A program made the position numbers and the translations under genes. A DNA stretch of 64,000 nt, taken from Gibbula magus. Lineage: Eukaryota > Mollusca > Gastropoda > Trochida > Trochidae. The notes beneath the pieces are model-generated. The model was not told the DNA's origin. It did no database searches and saw only the letters and a list, made by a program, of their open reading frames with translations. The stretch lies in contig OW388293.1 of the NCBI GenBank assembly GCA_936450465.1, forward strand, positions 24,205,860-24,269,859. The letters run 5' to 3'. Shown here piece after piece: positions 58,086 to 64,000 of this stretch; position 1 is the first letter of the stretch, and each line of letters starts with the position of its first letter.

Positions 58086-59127
58086 TATCTTTCAATGACC
58101 TTTGTTTACTGTCTGTCGCTGTATCTCCTATCATCTCAGCATAATTCAGGTTCTTCCTTTTGTTGTTCAAGTAGTCAGTTTCATTATTGAGATACAACAT
58201 CTTCTACAGTCCATATCTTTCTAAATGAGTTATACATGTAGTGTGTTGTAGACATTGACTTTGTACTTTGAAAACTTGTTTAAATCTTTAACCTGCAATT
58301 CTTATTTAATTCAATCTGTATTAATGGATAAGAAAATGTATATCCTTAGGCAGGTTTTGTTTCCTGATGAAATGACACAGAAAACACTTCAAAAGCTGAT
58401 GCAATATAAAAAAATACTTTAATCATGAACTTTTCTAGTGTGCATCATAAGTTCAGAAACTTCCGTCTGAAAAATGTTTGAAATTTGATTTAATTTTTTT
58501 TTTAATTTCCATTTCATCAGTTTCAACTTGAAACCAGATGTGATGTCAGAAAAGAAAAGAACTTTGACATCAACTACTCAGACATCAAATACTATCTACA
58601 GAGTTTGACAGATTGAACGATATGTTTGATCTTCTTCTTACAGCTGTTTTTGTCCAGTTAAAAGTTAAAATCTAAAGTTTCTGAAAATCACCTCCAGCAT
58701 CATTCAATTGAAGGTGAATGTTGAGCAGATGTGGTGTGAGCTATATGTATTCTGACTGTCCATATGGTCAGAGATAATTGGTGATATAAACATATTGTCC
58801 AAATAATGCCTGGCAAACAATTCAGTTCTATATCTGTGAGCAATAAACACTTGAAAATCACATCACAGAGGAAGACCTTGTAACTAGACTTGCCGTTTGC
58901 TGGAGGAGCGGAAATTGTTTATTACCTACAGAAAAAGAATTAAAATCGTATTTGGTGTTTATGTCTATTTACGTGAATGCTTTAGCCTCATTCATATTTG
59001 AACCTTCCTATTTATGTTGTTAGGTCTCATGACACGTAAGATTGTGTTTTGTTATTAGATTTAATAGATAACAGCAGTCAGCAAGGTCGCTGTGTTAGGT
59101 GTTTGGTATCATTGGTCTTCCAACAGT
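58086..59127. other. Intronic DNA, nothing recognised
   Basis: CYB5R4 intron 3 before the SINE at 59128. No recognisable feature. Confidence 0.45.
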
Positions 59128-59398
59128 CTGGAGGGGGTGGGTTAGCATGCACAGTTTCGGATCAACGGTTCTGGGGTTTTGAATCCCGCCAGGGGCACAG
59201 CAACTTTGTCTATAGTAGAGAACTGTTCAACATGCAGTAAGTAAGTAGTACTAGTTATACAGCCGATGCTCGCAGGTTTCACCCAGTGGATAGCCACATG
59301 GTGTTGTGAGCTTTCTTGCTGCCATAATACTAGCAGCCATGATATAAGTGAAATACTCTTGAAAACAGCGTTAAACCCCAACTCACCTCACCTCACCT
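59128..59398 (+). mobile_element. SINE, full length with internal deletion
   Basis: Head ggagggggtgggttagcatg, ggttttgaatcccgcc, body shortened after catgcagtaagt, then cgatgctcgcaggtttcacc, 3' domain and CTCAC tail. It lies 97 bp before the CS-domain exon of CYB5R4. Confidence 0.83.
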
Positions 59399-59494
59399 AT
59401 ATGTATATATATATGTACATGTTCTTTATAAATTCATCATGGTCATCTTCAAGCCACCAAATCATGAAATAACAATTTATCTTTCCAATTGCAG

Positions 59495-59646
59495 ATATGA
59501 CTGGTTCCAGAACTCGAAGGCGGTGACGATAGTGGTGTACACAAAGTGGCCAGGGATGAAGTCAGAGTTTGTCATCATCGATCTGGCGGACAAGACCATC
59601 AAAATCAACATGTTCCTTCAGACCCACACTTTCAAAATACATCTAG
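59495..59646 (+). CDS. CYB5R4: CYB5R4 exon, CS domain first half
   Basis: Acceptor tccaattgcag, donor G|gtagtc, 152 nt, phase 2 in and phase 1 out. It encodes YDWFQNSKAVTIVVYTKW, then about 30 residues ending NMFLQTHTFKIHL. The YDWFQ start, the alternating hydrophobic beta strands and the YTK motif are those of the CS (CHORD/p23-like) domain that lies between the b5 and reductase domains of NCB5OR. With exons 60214 and 60528 it makes up the whole CS sandwich. The upstream intron is 21.4 kb, mostly transposons; the downstream intron is 567 bp. Confidence 0.93.
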
Positions 59647-60213
59647 GTAGTCTACACGATCCTCTCAAAAATTAAATGAAATCAAAATCAAACTGCAGTA
59701 CATTTTGACAAGGGCTCCACCAATTTGAAAAAAGAAAATTGCATTTCCTCCAGATTCACAATTCCAAAATATGTCAACACAATTCATATATGTGACAAAC
59801 ATTCATTTAGAAGTTGGGCTGGTTATACAATTAGGGAAAAATCTTCTGATATCATATTTTCTTAATCAGCGTGGTATGTTGAATTGAAATTGACTCAAAA
59901 TTGTTTGCTCTTTATAGCTATCTGAAAATGTCTTTTGGTTTTTTTTCATAACAAACTAGAACAAGTATGACAAAGAAAACTGTGTTACACTTGATAGAAT
60001 GAGTCAGTCTGTGACTATTTCCCAAGTAGAAGATGGTCCTTTTTTAGTGATCATAATGCAATAATTCTTTCTGGAACATTAATGGACCCTGCAGCCAATG
60101 ATATTGGAACAACTTATGGTATGGTCTCATCAGCACAATCAAGATAAGATAAGATGATTTTCCACGCCTGTTGAATATTCTTCAATGACTCAATGATTTG
60201 TCTTCTTTTTCAG

Positions 60214-60246
60214 ATTTAGAAAATCATATTTCTCCTGAGTATAATG
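60214..60246 (+). CDS. CYB5R4: CYB5R4 microexon, CS domain
   Basis: A 33-nt exon bounded by tcttctttttcag and G|gtaagt, phase 1 in and out. It adds DLENHISPEYN between the two halves of the CS domain, where the vertebrate protein has a short loop. It is too short for homology alone, but both splice sites are strong and skipping it would also keep the frame, so alternative splicing of this microexon is possible. Confidence 0.78.
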
Positions 60247-60527
60247 GTAAGTTGAATTCCCTTTCTGCTGTTTTGTGGATGTTTTACAAGAACACAAATA
60301 TCAACTTATTCATGTTTGGACTTAATCCTCATTCAGCAACAATTCTCTAGTGTTTTTTATAAATTCTTGGCTACGTCATTAATTTACATGTAAATATTTC
60401 TTCACGAACACGATTGGAATTCTCCCTACAAAATTTGTCTTCTTTTTTAAATTGTACCCAAAGAACAAACGTCGAATGATATTTAGAAAGAATAACAGTT
60501 TCCTTGATAATTTCACTGTTGTTTCAG

Positions 60528-60653
60528 TAAAAGTTCACAACGATAGTGGCAAAGTAGAGATAACTCTTCCTAAACAAGTCGCAGACCAGCAGTGGCAGAT
60601 TCTCGGGGCAAATCGGAGCGGCCATGCTGCTTTCACCAAGACCTCGGAGAGAG
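60528..60653 (+). CDS. CYB5R4: CYB5R4 exon, CS domain second half
   Basis: Acceptor gttgtttcag, donor G|gtgggt, 126 nt, phase 1 in and out. It encodes VKVHNDSGKVEITLPKQVAD followed by QQWQILGANRSGHAAFTKTSERG. The pattern V-V-SGK-EI-L-K...W-LG is the C-terminal strand pair of the CS domain in NCB5OR. Together with the two upstream exons the CS domain is complete and has no stop or frameshift. Confidence 0.93.
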
Positions 60654-61173
60654 GTGGGTTTATCATGTTTCATTTCCGATGTTCTAATCGTCGAGAATAA
60701 CCATGCAATGAAAGCTCATGCTCCTGGAGAATATTTCAGAATGTATTCTTTTTAAAAGCCAATCACTTCTTGCAATCTTAACTTGGTAAGAAGCAGGTAT
60801 AAGCCCTTTAGCTTTACCTTGAGGATATCTGAAGCACCAAGTTAGAGGTTTATTCAAAGGGTTCACATGGCTTAGTTAGCTGATGTTGCATCTTCCATAG
60901 CAGATTCAGGTACCTGAAGAAATTTGCAGAATCCTTGAATGAGTGTGATTCATTGTCTCAAAAAAAGTCAATCATTTCATCCTTCAATTAACAACTATTA
61001 GGATTTATAAACAATCCTTCTGGTATCGGTTCAGCCTTTCCTCAATAGTCTCATAGAGTCAATACTAGAGTATCTGTAAGTTCTTTCTCCAGTGGTATGC
61101 AACTGACTGATTCATTATCTCCCTTGGTGCCTCCATCAGACCTTTCATCTTGCAATGAACTTTCACTTTTCAG

Positions 61174-61314
61174 ACTGTGATTACAGAACATGCACAATAG
61201 AGTCTATAGAGGAAGTCAACCATGACACTAAGCTCTTCAAGGTGAAGCTGCCTAGTGGAACCCGCATGTGCGTGCCTCTCGGTTACCATGTACATATCAA
61301 ACACAATATCTCAG
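61174..61314 (+). CDS. CYB5R4: CYB5R4 exon, start of FAD-binding reductase domain
   Basis: Acceptor ttcacttttcag, donor G|gtatgt, 141 nt, phase 1 in and out. The translation begins DCDYRTCTIESIEEVNHDTK and goes on LFKVKLPSGTRMCVPLGYHVHIKHNIS. The NHDT-LF-lP-g...vPlGyHV-I pattern is the first beta-barrel part of the cytochrome b5 reductase FAD-binding domain. Confidence 0.94.
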
Positions 61315-61659
61315 GTATGTATGGCATGACATGATCTGAATATATATCTTCTGTCTCACTTCATCTCACTGAAGGCTGTAATATTGACCAACAATATCTC
61401 ACAGACTCAATCTCGATACCCATGTATTGGGAGTTACTTCTGTGAGCAGTATATTGTAGTCACTAAGCTGTGATTTTATGGCTGCTTCAGTAACTGCTGC
61501 TATAAAGCTGGATGTAAACTTACTCTCGCCTGTAAAACTGTACATTCATCTCCTAATAACAGGTATACTGTTACAGTTACTCTGGGTTGGTTAGTTGGTG
61601 TGATTTATATTTTACATCAACTAGTTTTTATTTGATGCTTGATTTTATGCTTGAGAATG

Positions 61660-61797
61660 GTAGATGTTTTGAGAAGTTAGTTGACTATCTATAGGCTTAC
61701 CATCTCAAAAGCCTTTCGAACACATCTACATGATAGATGTTTTGAGAAGTTAGTTGACCATCTGTAGGCTTACCATCTCAAAATCCTTTCAAATGTT
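61660..61797 (+). repeat. Direct duplication, ~74 bp, in CYB5R4 intron 7
   Basis: gtagatgttttgagaagtta ... cttaccatctcaaaa-cctttc occurs twice in tandem with a few differences. Confidence 0.85.
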
Positions 61798-61833
61798 ATC
61801 CCTCTATCTCCATGGTAGTGCCGTGTGCTGCAG

Positions 61834-61986
61834 GTATGGAGTTAGCGCGGAGCTACACGGTGGTGCTGCCCTCTCTGCGGAGTGGAGAGCAGGGAGTGGA
61901 GGGGGAGGAGGGCTCCATGCTGTACCTCATGGTCAAGATCTACCCGGACGGAGCTCTCACACCCTGGCTCGGGACCCTCACTACCG
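61834..61986 (+). CDS. CYB5R4: CYB5R4 exon, FAD-binding domain (RxYT segment)
   Basis: Acceptor gtgctgcag, donor G|gtcagt, 153 nt, phase 1 in and out. It encodes GMELARSYTVVLPSLRSGEQ, an acidic Gly-rich stretch, then SMLYLMVKIYPDGALTPWLG. RSYT corresponds to the RxYT/S FAD-contact motif (the last Pro of the usual YTPV is Val here), and the L-VKIYPDG-LTP-L segment is typical of the family. The next exons, with the rest of the flavin and NAD(P)H sites, lie beyond the window; a DIRS element occupies the intron that starts here. Confidence 0.94.
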
Positions 61987-62285
61987 GTCAGTTCATCATT
62001 CCCAAATATCTATTATTTTTCGTAATATCTTCCGTAAGGTACCTTTGCAATTCAATCTCCAATTGAAAATAACACGATAGTTGTAAATATTCCACGACAT
62101 ATTTAAAATAAAAAACCTATCTGACGACGAACCATACCGGCTCAGCCGATCACTCGCCCCTAATGCAACAGCAAGGGAAGGGACGTAACTCGTGATGGCT
62201 TACCCAAACCGCTTCACTTTCAAACTATCGTCGTTACGAGTAACACGTTTCTTCGAGAGAGTTCTCCAAAAAGATTAGCAAGAAA

Positions 62286-62312
62286 ATGACAGAGAAAGAG
62301 AATGTATGTGTG
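62286..62312 (+). CDS. Putative first coding exon of second DIRS gag-like protein
   Basis: Nine codons, MTEKENVCV, after gcaagaaaatg and before donor GTG|gtaaat. The length, the ending VCV, the phase and the donor position all match exon 1 of the first element at 41976, while the middle residues differ. This supports a real conserved short exon. Confidence 0.68.
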
Positions 62313-62841
62313 GTAAATTTACTTATCTCGCAAAGGCGTTATATTACCGCATTTATTTTTTATCTCACATGTTGTAATTATCGTTTTTTTCACACCTCGT
62401 GTGTTAACCATGCGGTCGATATTCACGTGGCAAGCTAGACTTGCACTGGTCTTGGTTTCAATATCGCCGTAATTTCTTTCCACGTTTCGCATTCATCGTA
62501 TTTCGCATTATATTATATATATATATATTTGCTTTTATGTATGTTATGCTTGAAATTTACATAATTTTTTATCCGTTGTCCATATACTTTACTTCGGAAA
62601 AATTATTGTGTTTTTTCAACCTCTTTACAGAGAGGGTGAAGTTAGGCTACACCTTTCTGTTTATCTTTTTATATATATAATTTCTTTTTTATATATATAT
62701 CCTATTGTCGCGGCCGTTTAGTTTTTTGCTTTACGCCTTTGCGATTGGTTATTCATATTTTTATGTGTTAAATCATTCAATTTTACACATGTATATATAT
62801 GCACACACACCCCTCTACGATTCTGTGTGTCTGTTTTACAG
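62313..62841 (+). other. Putative 5' intron of second DIRS element
   Basis: 529 nt from gtaaat to ctgttttacag, AT-rich with several TA dinucleotide runs. It is phase 0, like the intron of the first element, and contains no nested element. Confidence 0.62.
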
Positions 62842-64000
62842 ACACTCACTTTCTGTGAGGGGTGCGATTCTTCACTACCCCCGGCAGACTCGCACAAATG
62901 GTGTCTGCAATGCCTCGCCCAGTCTCCACATGACGAGGATGCCTGTCCTATTTGCCTGGGCTTCTCACCGAAAACACAGAAGACCAGGAAGAAAGACTTC
63001 GTGTTTTTCAGACAGGCTCTGGAGCAGGGGCAGGATTTTGCGGGGCTTATCCCACCTTCCAAGAGTAAGTCGAAGGGTAAAGAGTCTTCGAAACCGTCAA
63101 ACTCTTCCTCTAATGCAGAGGTTGGGAAGCGGCAGAAGACCTCTGACCCCAGGGTTCGCACTAGCACCAACACCAACACAAACACCTGCACGGATAACAA
63201 TGTTACCATGAATGTTTTACAACAATTGCTTGCAGGGCAGATGGATTCGATGACTAGCATGTTCCGACAGTCGATTGACGGGCTCCGAGAGGAGTTTGGT
63301 CATCGACAGGAGGTTCAGGCTGTCACCGTGCCTTCTGCGGGTGTGCGTATCGAGCCTGGCTCTGGCCGAGGTCTCGTACAATCACAGGGGGTTTATTCCG
63401 AACTCGGCAGAGGCCGAGGGAGGATATTCTACCCAGAGGCAGTTCTCCGGCCAGGCCTAGCCCGGTCCGCGAGTTCTGACCTCGGTACTCAAGTCGCAGG
63501 AACTGTCCTGTTGCCTTCGAGTACCCTGGCCCAGGGGCCACTGTTGATTCCGGGCCTCGAGCCCGTCGTCACTCAGCCCCTGGTCACGCCCAAGAGCTTA
63601 CCGAATGTCACTCAGGTGCCCCCTTCGGTCGAGTCTCGTAACCGGGGTCAGGTGACCGGACAGGGTGTGGATGGGGCAAACATTGTGGAGCGCCAGGCGA
63701 CTCCTCCTGTTGATCAGGATCCAATTCTCGAGGATGTCGAGTCTTCGGATTCTGATCTCCGGGATGAGGACGACATGGAGGTCGATTTCGACGAAGCTCC
63801 CACGTTTGCCAAATCCATGAAGGAGTTTAGGGAGAAGCTTGCACAGGCTATCCCGCAAACAGTCCTCCCTGTCGAGTCGTCGGACTCGTCTGAGTTCCGC
63901 CTTCCGGGTGACGCCTTCGCTGCAGCGAAGACGTCTCAGATTCGGCTCCGCGTACTGCCGTCTTTGGTCGCCGAAATGATCGATCCCCTCCTGTCGGGTA
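62842..64000 (+). CDS. Second DIRS gag-like protein, main exon, truncated by window end
   Basis: An open frame of 386 codons from the acceptor ctgttttacag (ending 62841) to the end of the window. It opens with a Cys/His cluster (F-C-E-G-C ... H-K-W-C-L-Q-C-L ... H...C-P-I-C-L-G-F) spaced as in the first element. It ends with EFRLPGDAFAAAKTSQIRLR then VLPSLVAEMIDPLL, which aligns with the RLSGEAFARSK...LRILPSLVDDLIAPLL block of the first copy. Between them are a Lys-rich part, a helical QQLLAGQMDSM...GLREEF segment and an acidic Ser/Pro region. The first in-frame ATG is more than 120 codons in, so a start by splicing from 62286 is inferred. No stop or frameshift is seen. Confidence 0.85.

Larger units (their letters stand above)
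61990..64000 (+). mobile_element. Second DIRS-type element, 5' part, in CYB5R4 intron 8
   Basis: A second element, related to but diverged from the first, in the same orientation as the host gene. It is recognised by its gag first exon, intron and gag main exon, and is cut off by the window end. Its left boundary lies between the exon donor at 61987 and about 62280 and could not be fixed: no clear copy of the first element's terminal repeat was seen here, though the region 62235-62285 (agttctcc...gcaagaaaatg) resembles the segment just before the first element's ATG. Confidence 0.75.

Overview
The window is animal nuclear DNA, most likely from a mollusc and possibly a bivalve. It has GT-AG introns, an AT-rich background, tRNA-derived SINEs with CTCAC tails, pearl/HINE-like elements carrying (CCGT)n tracts, and two DIRS-type retrotransposons. 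The species cannot be named from the sequence.

Host gene: one gene is recognisable, on the + strand and incomplete at both ends: cytochrome b5 reductase 4 (CYB5R4/NCB5OR). Eight exons with matching splice phases lie at 15651, 32302, 38049, 59495, 60214, 60528, 61174 and 61834. They encode the end of the cytochrome b5 domain, a Ser/Pro linker, the CS domain and the start of the reductase FAD domain. The first b5 exons and the NAD(H) half are not seen. Introns 1 to 3 are 16.6, 5.7 and 21.4 kb, and nearly everything else in the window is intronic or upstream repeat DNA.

Layout: 1-15650 lies upstream of the first visible exon (probably intron) and holds a minisatellite, palindromic MITEs, SINEs and HINEs. 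Intron 1 (15736-32301) holds a SINE split by a MITE, a piggyBac-like element, a hAT MITE with a perfect 8-bp target duplication, and SINEs with clear target duplications. Intron 2 holds a 0.7-kb TAG/CAG array and smaller tandem repeats. Intron 3 holds a nested stack: a 1.1-kb HINE (38174-52298) was split first by a 3-kb HINE and then by a 10-kb DIRS element (41698-51720), whose 5' intron has itself taken up two more HINEs. Intron 8 carries the start of a second DIRS element that runs off the window.

DIRS element: the first copy has inverted terminal repeats, an internal complementary region that reproduces the circle junction, a gag-like ORF, an RT/RNase H/methyltransferase-like ORF and a tyrosine recombinase ORF with one frameshift. 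Both copies have a matching 9-codon first exon (ending VCV, followed by GTAA) and a phase-0 intron before the cysteine-rich gag exon. This shared spliced leader exon is the most notable observation. A degenerate Tc1/mariner transposase lies at 55864-56720 on the minus strand.
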